From NCBI GenBank assembly GCA_027485365.1, contig JAIXRD010000002.1, positions 1 through 7,378 of the forward strand: 7,378 nucleotides of DNA, given 5' to 3'. A model generated the notes under the pieces. That model was not told the origin of the DNA. It searched no databases and saw only the letters and a list, made by a program, of their open reading frames with translations. Positions within the stretch are counted from its first letter, which is position 1. Each line of letters starts with the position of its first letter. Below are positions 1-6,065 of this stretch, piece by piece. The stretch is from Cryomorphaceae bacterium (GTDB taxonomy: Bacteria > Bacteroidota > Bacteroidia > Flavobacteriales_D > Crocinitomicaceae). The translations under genes and the position numbers were made by a program.

Positions 1-1254
1 ATGCAACACTTGGTCAAATGCACGCTGCATAAAGGAAGAATATATATTACAAAAAGGAACCATTCCTTGCGTTGCCAATCCTGCACTGAAAGTAACCGCG
101 TGTTGTTCCGCAATACCCACATCAAATGCACGATCAGGCATCGCCTTCATCATGATATTCAAGGAACATCCACTTGGCATCGCAGGAGTAATCCCCATTA
201 TTTTTTGATTGCGTTCCGCCAATTCTACAATGGTATGTCCAAATACATCTTGATACTTTGGTGCTTCAGGTCCAATCGGAACAACTTTAACAATTTCACC
301 GGTATCTTTATTAAATACGCCAGGAGCATGCCATTTGGTAGGATTTCCTTCTTCTGAAAATTTATATCCAGCGCCCTTCTTCGTTAAACAGTGTAAAATT
401 TTTGGTCCAGGAATATCTTTTAAATCTTCTAACACTTTAACTAATCCTTCAACATCATGACCATCAACGGGTCCAAAATATCTAAAATTTAACGACTCAA
501 ATAAATTGGATTGATTGAGTAAAGTGCTTTTGAGGGCGTGAGAAACCTTAGATGCAACTTTTTGCGCATCGGGTCCGAATTTCGAAATAACCCCTAACCA
601 ATTCCACACCTCATCTTTAACTTTATTATACGTATGAGACGTAGTAATATCGGTCAGATATTCTTTAAGCGCGCCTACATTCGGGTCAATCGACATGCAA
701 TTGTCATTTAAAATCACCAATAAATTGGCGTCTTTCTCGAACCCTGCATGATTCAATCCTTCAAATGCTAAGCCGGCGGTCATTGCGCCATCGCCAATTA
801 CAGCAATGTGATGCCTGTCTTTAAACCCATGAAATCGATTGGCTACGGCCATCCCCAAAGCTGCTGAAATGGAAGTAGATGAATGTCCCACACCAAAGGT
901 GTCGTATTCGCTTTCCGACCGCTTAGGAAAACCAGAAATCCCACCTTTCAATCGATTGGTATGAAACCGGTCTCTTCTTCCCGTTAAAATTTTGTGACCA
1001 TATGCTTGGTGACCTACATCCCATACCAGTTGGTCTTCCGGAGTATTAAAAACATAATGAAGCGCAACAGTTAGCTCCACCACGCCAAGACTTGCTCCGA
1101 AATGACTGTTACCAATTTCAGAAATCACATCAACAATATATTGCCTTAGTTCTTCAGAAACTTGGGGAAGATCGGCTCTCGAAAATTGAGATCTTAAATC
1201 AGATGGGAATTGAATCTTTGAAAGAAAGGGCCCCGGGGTGTATGGATTACTCAT
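1..1254 (-). CDS. dxs: 1-deoxy-D-xylulose-5-phosphate synthase, N-terminal 418 residues (C-terminus beyond left edge)
   Basis: This cytoplasmic thiamine-diphosphate enzyme condenses pyruvate and glyceraldehyde 3-phosphate into DXP, the first step of the MEP isoprenoid pathway, and DXP can also feed thiamine and pyridoxal synthesis. The minus frame from the ATG at 1254-1252 is open to position 1 without a stop or frameshift. Visible landmarks are SHFGASLG (His51), WDVGHQAYGHK (78-88), GVGHSSTS (His124), the ThDP/Mg motif GDGAMTAG (154-161) with NDN at 183-185, YFGPVDGHD (259-267), and IAEQHAVTFSAG (381-392), whose Glu383 matches the catalytic glutamate of the family. Full-length family members have about 620-640 residues, so roughly a third is missing only because the window ends. 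The N-terminus MSNPYTPGP fits Bacteroidota homologues. The gene is divergent from the oxidase operon. Identity is very secure. Confidence 0.97.
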   Translation of the reverse strand, partial: MSNPYTPGPFLSKIQFPSDLRSQFSRADLPQVSEELRQYIVDVISEIGNSHFGASLGVVELTVALHYVFNTPEDQLVWDVGHQAYGHKILTGRRDRFHTNRLKGGISGFPKRSESEYDTFGVGHSSTSISAALGMAVANRFHGFKDRHHIAVIGDGAMTAGLAFEGLNHAGFEKDANLLVILNDNCMSIDPNVGALKEYLTDITTSHTYNKVKDEVWNWLGVISKFGPDAQKVASKVSHALKSTLLNQSNLFESLNFRYFGPVDGHDVEGLVKVLEDLKDIPGPKILHCLTKKGAGYKFSEEGNPTKWHAPGVFNKDTGEIVKVVPIGPEAPKYQDVFGHTIVELAERNQKIMGITPAMPSGCSLNIMMKAMPDRAFDVGIAEQHAVTFSAGLATQGMVPFCNIYSSFMQRAFDQVLH

Positions 1255-1259
1255 TCACA

Positions 1260-1287
1260 CAAAATTAGGAATAATAAACCATAACAA
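1260..1287 (-). promoter_or_regulatory. Candidate Bacteroidota-type promoter for dxs
   Basis: Read on the minus strand, TTG (1287-1285), a 17-base spacer and TAATTTTG (1267-1260) match the flavobacterial promoter form TTG-N17-23-TAnnTTTG used by the phylum's primary sigma factor. The -7 element ends only 5 bases before the dxs ATG at 1254, so transcription would start at or within a few bases of the start codon and give a leaderless or nearly leaderless mRNA. The match is seen directly. Its use as a promoter is inferred, and such AT-rich motifs can arise by chance. Confidence 0.5.
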
Positions 1288-1337
1288 GAAGAAGAGATGA
1301 ATGTTCAATGCCTAATAGAAGTGCACATTATATTTTG

Positions 1338-1345
1338 TAATTTTG
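1338..1345 (+). promoter_or_regulatory. Weak candidate -7 box ahead of the oxidase operon
   Basis: TAATTTTG matches the Bacteroidota -7 consensus TAnnTTTG exactly and lies at the only intergenic site from which the ctaB operon could be transcribed. No TTG or TTTG is seen 17-23 bases upstream, so the -33 half is missing or degenerate. The last three bases of the box are the TTG proposed as the ctaB start codon, so this box and that start cannot both be used as drawn. A similar sequence (TANNNTTTG at 1329-1337) is another possibility. Confidence 0.25.
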
Positions 1346-2248
1346 CAAGCAGAAAAAATCGCATTGAAACGTATTAGCCCTTTTATCCAATTTACTAAGT
1401 TTCGCCTCTCTTTTTTAGTGGTGATTTCTGCCTTATCTGGATATTTATTTGTTGGCGGCGGGAATGCTGCCATTATAGTCAAATTACTCTTGGGGGGATT
1501 TTTAATCACTGCTGCATCAAACGGGGTAAACCAACTGCTTGAGATGAAGCAAGATGCCTTAATGAATCGAACGAAAAACAGACCCTTAGTGACGGGAGTG
1601 CTTAGCGTTAGAAATGGCATATTGATATCGATTGCTTGTTTGATCAGTGGTGCGGTATTGCTCGGTTCAATTAATCAGAACAGTTTATTTTTAGGACTTA
1701 GCGCATTCATTTCCTACGCATTTATATATACCCCACTTAAAGGTAAAAGTTCTTGGGCTGTATTTGTTGGCGCGTTCCCAGGGGCAATCCCTCCAATGTT
1801 AGGCGCCATTGCGCACACAGGAGTCTTTGGTTTTATCCCTGGATTGCTGTTTTTTATTCAATTCATGTGGCAATTCCCTCATTTTTGGGCGATTGCGTGG
1901 GTTTCTCATGAAGATTATCAGCGTGCGGGATATTTTTTATTGCCTTCTAAGTCCGGTAAATCAAAACACTCCGCCTACCTCATTTCACTGTATTCAATTG
2001 TGTTAATTCCAATTAGCCTCATTCCTTGGTTGCTGGGAATAACCAATAATATATCTCTATTAATTGTTGGTTGTTTTGGGGTTTGGTTCTATTTTCTTTC
2101 ATACCGACTATATATTTCTTGCGATGATCGCGATGCAAAAAAACTAATGTTCGCTTCGTTTGTTTATCTACCAATCATACAATTTGCGTATGTTTTTACC
2201 AAAATGGATTCTATAATTCAAAATTTATTAAGTCATGGATTATTCTAA
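1343..2248 (+). CDS. ctaB: Protoheme IX farnesyltransferase (heme O synthase)
   Basis: This UbiA-superfamily integral membrane prenyltransferase adds a farnesyl group to heme B to make heme O, the precursor of the heme A needed by aa3-type oxidases. The 301-residue product has the expected length and is hydrophobic throughout, with about nine membrane segments. The first aspartate-rich prenyl-diphosphate motif appears as NQLLEMKQDALMNRTKNRP (63-81), where Asn63, Glu67 and Asp71 occupy the NxxxDxxxD-type positions. The second family signature is FWAIAWVSHEDYQRAG (181-196) followed by LPS. The start is uncertain: no ATG exists near the N-terminus, TTG at 1343 is the first usable codon after the in-frame stop at 1316-1318, and TTG at 1364 is an alternative. 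The gene opens the oxidase operon and overlaps the next gene by 14 bases. Function is very likely; the exact start is not settled. Confidence 0.93.
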   Translation: MQAEKIALKRISPFIQFTKFRLSFLVVISALSGYLFVGGGNAAIIVKLLLGGFLITAASNGVNQLLEMKQDALMNRTKNRPLVTGVLSVRNGILISIACLISGAVLLGSINQNSLFLGLSAFISYAFIYTPLKGKSSWAVFVGAFPGAIPPMLGAIAHTGVFGFIPGLLFFIQFMWQFPHFWAIAWVSHEDYQRAGYFLLPSKSGKSKHSAYLISLYSIVLIPISLIPWLLGITNNISLLIVGCFGVWFYFLSYRLYISCDDRDAKKLMFASFVYLPIIQFAYVFTKMDSIIQNLLSHGLF

Positions 2249-3317
2249 AGAACTTAGCCCTGAAATCAGGGAAAAAATGAAAAAAAACTTGGTTTATGTT
2301 GGCATTTTTGCCGTTGTCATGTTCTTCGCGGGACTAACCTCGGCCTATTACGTAAATATGGGCGGTGGATTTTGGTTGAAATACCCTATGCCCAGCGGAT
2401 TTTATTTAAGCACCTTATTTATTGGTTGTAGTTCCTTGTTTTTTATTTTGGCCATTCGCGCAATAAAGCAAGGCAAGTCATCCTTACTGAAATTACACAT
2501 GGCGTTGACCTTAGTGTTTGGATTACTTTTTGTCACCTTCCAATTTAAAGGGTATAATCAACTAATTACCCGAGGCATTTATAATCCTTCGATTTTCTGG
2601 ACCTATCCAGAAATCTTGGTAAATGATGGGAGATATGGTGATACAATAACAGCCACTATAGATGGAAAACCAATTCTAGTAGATGGCAACAATTTTAGCA
2701 TTGGGAATCGTGCCATGACGAAGGAAGAGTTCCTCGATTTTCAAGCGTACATGAAACATTTTGCCTTGCCGGAACAAGTGATTTTCAGTCAGCAAGACAA
2801 GCCCTTGAATGCCGTTTATTCCTCAAAATACACCTTATTTATAAACAATCAACCTCTGGTAATAAAGAAAGGTAATTTTTATATCTCTGATTCGATATTA
2901 ATGTCGCACACGGATGAAATACGGCTTTGTAAAGTGTCGATGAATGTAGTATTAGGGCGTGGACACTTTATGATGAAAGGTCAATATGGCAAAGATTTCA
3001 ATGTGTATTTAAAAGGCAAAAAACTCAGTTACAAAAACGGGAATTTCTGGATTAACGGACGAATTCTAAGTGAAAGTGCACAAATAAACGCCGGAGAAAC
3101 TTCCGATAATGCGAGTGCATTTCTATATGTAATCTCTTTTGCTCACCTCTTACATGTCTTGGGAGCCTTAATCTATTTATTGGTCATGGTAAAGAACTCA
3201 TTTACAGGCCGCTACAGCGAGGGGAATCATTTATCCCTTCGATTAGGGGCAATGTTTTGGCACTTTTTAGGCATATTGTGGGTGTATTTATTCCTGTTTT
3301 TCAATTTTATTCATTAA
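2235..3317 (+). CDS. Cytochrome c oxidase subunit III-like protein with a large periplasmic insert
   Basis: This is the first of two heme-copper oxidase subunit III genes, an arrangement known in Bacteroidota. Five membrane segments are visible at about 18-40, 56-77, 87-104, 294-318 and 336-358. FAHLLHVLGAL (302-312) corresponds to the GFHGxHV helix, and FWHFLGILWVYLFLF (341-355) to the C-terminal WHFxDxxW helix, although the usual Asp is Gly346 here. Ordinary members have about 195 residues as I recall them. The excess comes from roughly residues 120-287, between segments three and four, a soluble stretch with three internal repeats (annotated separately). Lysine- and arginine-rich ends and loops place the N-terminus inside, so the insert should be periplasmic. 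ATG at 2235 lies inside the end of ctaB. The family call is secure; the role of the insert is unknown. Confidence 0.88.
   Translation: MDYSKELSPEIREKMKKNLVYVGIFAVVMFFAGLTSAYYVNMGGGFWLKYPMPSGFYLSTLFIGCSSLFFILAIRAIKQGKSSLLKLHMALTLVFGLLFVTFQFKGYNQLITRGIYNPSIFWTYPEILVNDGRYGDTITATIDGKPILVDGNNFSIGNRAMTKEEFLDFQAYMKHFALPEQVIFSQQDKPLNAVYSSKYTLFINNQPLVIKKGNFYISDSILMSHTDEIRLCKVSMNVVLGRGHFMMKGQYGKDFNVYLKGKKLSYKNGNFWINGRILSESAQINAGETSDNASAFLYVISFAHLLHVLGALIYLLVMVKNSFTGRYSEGNHLSLRLGAMFWHFLGILWVYLFLFFNFIH
2646..3083 (+). repeat. Three diverged repeats within the subunit III insert
   Basis: The translated insert contains three related units of about 28-30 residues: residues 138-165 (2646-2729, core TIDGKPILVDGNNFSI), 199-228 (2829-2918, core FINNQPLVIKKGNFYI) and 255-283 (2997-3083, core YLKGKKLSYKNGNFWI). 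The shared pattern is a hydrophobic/polar strand, a G/N-x turn, K/Q-P/K-hydrophobic, then (G)NF-x-I and a short hydrophobic tail. Spacing between units is about 56-61 residues. The pattern suggests a repeated beta-hairpin element. It was found by eye in the protein; the DNA copies are too diverged for a recent tandem duplication. I do not recognise the fold. Confidence 0.6.
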
Positions 3318-3338
3318 ACTTGCACAAATTTTAATACG

Positions 3339-4370
3339 ATGGCAGGTCATACCGCAGCACTTGATTCAAAGACATTATGGGGAGGTAAAATTTCTCCATT
3401 TTCAACAAGTTACGGAAAACTAATGATGTGGTTTTTCCTAGTTTCAGATGCCTTAACCTTTGGCGGACTTTTAATTGCTTATGGATTTACGAGACATGAT
3501 TGCTTAGAAGCTTGGCCAATTGGGGAAGAGACGTTTAACTCCATGCCGTTCTTAGGTCATGGGTATCCCTTGGTTTACGTAGCGTTAATGACATTTATTT
3601 TGATTATATCATCGGTAACTATGGTATTGGCAGTTGAGGCTGGACATCGAATGGACCGGAAAGGGGTGACAAAATGGATGATTGCAACGATAATCGGTGG
3701 CTTTTTCTTTGTTGGATCTCAAGCATGGGAATGGTATCACTTTATTCATGGATCTGAGTTCGGTAAAATTGAATTGGCTGATGGATCTGTGGCTATCGTT
3801 AAAGGTCATTTCGGTGAAATCAAAAACTTTACGGTTACTGAGGCAGGTAATCACCATAAAAAAGGCGATATAATCAAGGAGGACTTAATGCACACCTTTC
3901 AACACGCTGCTGCTGCAGGGCACATAACCAATGGAATCATTACTTTACATGACGGGGCTAAAGCTTCTATCACTAAGGAAAAAGACCATGAATTAACATT
4001 AATCGTTAAGAAAAGTGGTAAGGTTAATAAAGCATCAAAAGCAAAACGTAGAATAACTGGTGCAAAAGCGGAAAAACTATACTATGAAGCGCTGTATTCA
4101 GGGGAAGCTAATCGTGTAATTTATGGTGCTAACTTAAAGCAAAATGAATACGGGCCGCAACAATACGCACAATTCTTTTTCTTTATTACCGGATTCCACG
4201 GGTTTCACGTATTCTCCGGTGTAGTAATTAACATTATTATTTGCCTTGGGGTTGTGGCTGGTACATACCACAAAAGAGGACACTATGAAATGGTTGAAAA
4301 AACCGGACTATACTGGCACTTTGTAGACCTAGTTTGGGTCTTCGTATTTACATTCTTTTATCTTTTATAA
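3339..4370 (+). CDS. ctaE: Cytochrome c oxidase subunit III with extended periplasmic loop
   Basis: This core membrane subunit of an aa3-type cytochrome c oxidase supports the stability and proton supply of subunit I. Five membrane segments are visible at about 28-50, 79-100, 112-130, 276-302 and 323-342, the shorter bacterial form without the first two helices of seven-helix versions. Strong signatures are MWFFLVSDALTF (30-41), SQAWEWYHF (127-135), FFFFITGFHGFHVFSGVV (279-296) and YWHFVDLVWVFVFTFFYL (325-342). Residues 137-265 form an insert between segments three and four, on the periplasmic side by the positive-inside rule. It contains many histidines (172, 173, 185, 189, 195) and a basic stretch, KVNKASKAKRR (228-238). 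Flavobacterial homologues are known to me to carry an insert here too. The gene starts 21 bases after the previous one and is followed closely by subunit IV. Confidence 0.95.
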   Translation: MAGHTAALDSKTLWGGKISPFSTSYGKLMMWFFLVSDALTFGGLLIAYGFTRHDCLEAWPIGEETFNSMPFLGHGYPLVYVALMTFILIISSVTMVLAVEAGHRMDRKGVTKWMIATIIGGFFFVGSQAWEWYHFIHGSEFGKIELADGSVAIVKGHFGEIKNFTVTEAGNHHKKGDIIKEDLMHTFQHAAAAGHITNGIITLHDGAKASITKEKDHELTLIVKKSGKVNKASKAKRRITGAKAEKLYYEALYSGEANRVIYGANLKQNEYGPQQYAQFFFFITGFHGFHVFSGVVINIIICLGVVAGTYHKRGHYEMVEKTGLYWHFVDLVWVFVFTFFYLL

Positions 4371-4378
4371 TTTTACGT

Positions 4379-4744
4379 ATGGAACGCGACGATTTAATTG
4401 AATATTCATTAGATGCTCACCACAGTGAAGAAAAAGGGGTAGAAATTCGAAAGAAAATCTACAAAGTAACGATTCTACTTACCTTAGTAACAATTGTTGA
4501 GGTAGTTTTAGGTGCTGTTATCAAGCAAGACGCTTCAATTTGGCCTTTAGTTAAATGGACCTTTCTTGCGTTAACTATACTCAAGGCAGGATACATTGTT
4601 ATGGTATTTATGCACCTTGGAGATGAGCGCAAGTGGTTACGGTATGTGATTCTCGTTCCATACTTTATTTTTATTCTCTATTTGATTTTTATTGCACTTT
4701 GGGAAGCTACGGCCATTAAATCCGTATTGAATTTCTTTTCATAA
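4379..4744 (+). CDS. Cytochrome c oxidase subunit IV (prokaryotic COX4 / caa3-type family)
   Basis: This small accessory membrane subunit of the oxidase has 121 residues and three membrane segments at about 27-48, 57-79 and 88-110. The family signature is KAGYIVMVFMHLGDE (69-83), with the FMHLG core and charged residues just after the second helix. I chose the ATG at 4379, eight bases after the previous stop. The frame is open back to an ATG at 4334, but that would add 15 residues overlapping the end of the subunit III gene with no resemblance to the family. The N-terminus MERDDLIEYSLDAHHSEE is hydrophilic and acidic. No Shine-Dalgarno site is seen; the leader is AT-rich, as is usual in this phylum. 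Its position after the subunit III pair supports the assignment. Confidence 0.9.
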   Translation: MERDDLIEYSLDAHHSEEKGVEIRKKIYKVTILLTLVTIVEVVLGAVIKQDASIWPLVKWTFLALTILKAGYIVMVFMHLGDERKWLRYVILVPYFIFILYLIFIALWEATAIKSVLNFFS

Positions 4745-4750
4745 ACCCCA

Positions 4751-5419
4751 ATGAGTATCACCAAAAAACTAAGGAAAGTTCTCGGCTTCCTTTTGGTATT
4801 TGGTCCAGCCTTGTTTTTAATTTTTATTTCAACCCGTGGTTGCACGCATCAGTTCAAGACCTTAGATGATTATGGAGTCTTGAAAAACTACTCTTTTACG
4901 GATAGTAAAGGGAAAAACCGAACGGCAGCGGAATTCAAAGGTGAAATCATTATCATCACTACGCTTCAAAAAGGTTGCCCATGGGATTGTTCCGTTTCAT
5001 TTTGGCGATTAAACCAAATACTTTACCAACACATACGTAAAAATAGCCACAAGCAACTGAAACGCGTACGCATGATTTCTTTTGTCACGGATGGAAAAGG
5101 GAATCCAGAAAAACAGTTGACCATCGTTCAAGATATGATGGAACGTGATGTGGAGGGGTATGACCCTAACTTATGGGTCGTTGCATCCGGAGATGTCCGC
5201 AGCATTTACAACATTGAACACAACAATCAAACCTTACTTCAAAAGGGAAAAAAATACTACGGCGGTGAGGGATTCCAAGAGCTTATCCTTTTAAGCGACA
5301 AAGAAAATCATTTGCGAATGGTATTAAAAGGGAATCAAGAAGGGCTTATTCGCCGTATGAAAGAAAGTTTAGCCTTGTTATTAAAACAATATGATAAAGA
5401 TCGGGCGATACGTAAGTAG
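4751..5419 (+). CDS. Divergent SCO-like membrane-anchored thioredoxin-fold protein
   Basis: The 222-residue product has a positively charged N-terminus, one membrane anchor (about 10-27) and a periplasmic domain resembling SCO1/SenC. It keeps the CxxxC motif as GCPWDC (Cys76, Cys80) after the strand EIIIITTLQK, and later shows a SFVTDGKGNPE segment (110-120) comparable to the SFTIDPTHDNP of its neighbour. The region that should hold the third copper ligand reads YYGGEGFQELILLSDKENHLR (169-189); no histidine sits where the neighbour has YAHSGSFTLVD. CuA-type copper binding is therefore doubtful, and a thiol-redox or chaperone role in oxidase assembly is an alternative. It lies six bases after subunit IV and overlaps the canonical SCO gene by 29 bases, which suggests they act together. 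Family membership is likely; biochemical activity is open. Confidence 0.72.
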   Translation: MSITKKLRKVLGFLLVFGPALFLIFISTRGCTHQFKTLDDYGVLKNYSFTDSKGKNRTAAEFKGEIIIITTLQKGCPWDCSVSFWRLNQILYQHIRKNSHKQLKRVRMISFVTDGKGNPEKQLTIVQDMMERDVEGYDPNLWVVASGDVRSIYNIEHNNQTLLQKGKKYYGGEGFQELILLSDKENHLRMVLKGNQEGLIRRMKESLALLLKQYDKDRAIRK

Positions 5420-6065
5420 CATTCTCGCAATCTTCTTGCTTTTCGGATGCGAAGAATCACCTAAACTCCCTTATTTAGGAAATTCGGATGTAGAATACAC
5501 AGAAAAAGGTGGTGTTTTCTATGCTGATACCGTCTATCCTGTTATTCCCGCTTTTACGTTTACAAATCAAGAGGGAAAGCACGTAACGAATAAGACGTAT
5601 AAAGGTAAAATGTGGATTGTAGAATTTTTCTTTGCTTCATGTCCTACCATTTGCCCAATTATGAACAAGCAATTAAAGCGACTGCATAAAAAATTATCGA
5701 AAGATGTGCTTGACGAACTTCAATTTCTTTCGTTTACGATTGATCCTACCCATGACAATCCAGCCGTTTTAAAAAAATACCAAGCTAACCATCAGATAAA
5801 TTATAAGAATTGGGATTTCCTCACCGGAAATGAAGCAGAAACCCACCGCTTAGGAATTCAAAATTTTTTAACGTTTGCTGGTAGAGACGATGAATCTGCG
5901 GGTGGCTATGCGCATTCTGGGTCTTTTACCTTAGTTGATGCCCAAGGTCATGTGCGTGGCGTTTATGCGGTGACTAATTTTGATCTATCAGTAAATGAAC
6001 AAGAATACGATAGAATGGTTAAAGAAATAAATACCCTTTATGATGAACACACTAGCTCCAAATAA
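5391..6065 (+). CDS. SCO1/SenC/PrrC-family copper-binding lipoprotein
   Basis: SCO proteins bind copper on two cysteines and one histidine and help build the CuA centre of oxidase subunit II, or keep its thiols reduced. The 224-residue product has a lipoprotein signal ending LLFGC (Cys20), so it should be tethered to a membrane facing the periplasm. The thioredoxin-like domain shows AFTFTNQEGKHV (54-65), FFASCPTICP (80-89) with Cys84 and Cys88, SFTIDPTHDNP (114-124) and GGYAHSGSFTLVDAQG (171-186) with the ligand His175, so all three expected ligands are present. ATG at 5391 lies within the end of the preceding gene and gives a well-formed signal peptide, which supports that start despite the 29-base overlap. 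It also overlaps the next gene by 26 bases. Confidence 0.93.
   Translation: MIKIGRYVSSILAIFLLFGCEESPKLPYLGNSDVEYTEKGGVFYADTVYPVIPAFTFTNQEGKHVTNKTYKGKMWIVEFFFASCPTICPIMNKQLKRLHKKLSKDVLDELQFLSFTIDPTHDNPAVLKKYQANHQINYKNWDFLTGNEAETHRLGIQNFLTFAGRDDESAGGYAHSGSFTLVDAQGHVRGVYAVTNFDLSVNEQEYDRMVKEINTLYDEHTSSK

Noticed and set aside
1..357. Open frame on the plus strand at the left edge
   Set aside because: It is the exact antisense of the dxs reading frame, which is intact and strongly conserved; the plus translation resembles no protein.
1228..1238. GC-only palindromic run GGGCCCCGGGG near the dxs start
   Set aside because: It encodes the conserved TPGP segment at the dxs N-terminus and is not followed by a U-tract; no regulatory role is supported.
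1312..1620. Minus-strand open frame of 102 codons over the start of ctaB
   Set aside because: It lies opposite the conserved ctaB coding sequence, including the prenyl-diphosphate motif, and has no recognisable domain.
1809..2006. Plus-strand open frame of 65 codons inside ctaB
   Set aside because: Out-of-frame shadow of ctaB with a Cys-rich, low-quality translation.
3609..3857. Minus-strand open frame of 82 codons inside the second subunit III gene
   Set aside because: Antisense to conserved subunit III helices; no independent evidence for expression.
4334..4378. Upstream ATG extending the subunit IV gene by 15 residues
   Set aside because: It would overlap the subunit III C-terminus, and the extra residues do not fit the family; ATG 4379 gives the usual length.
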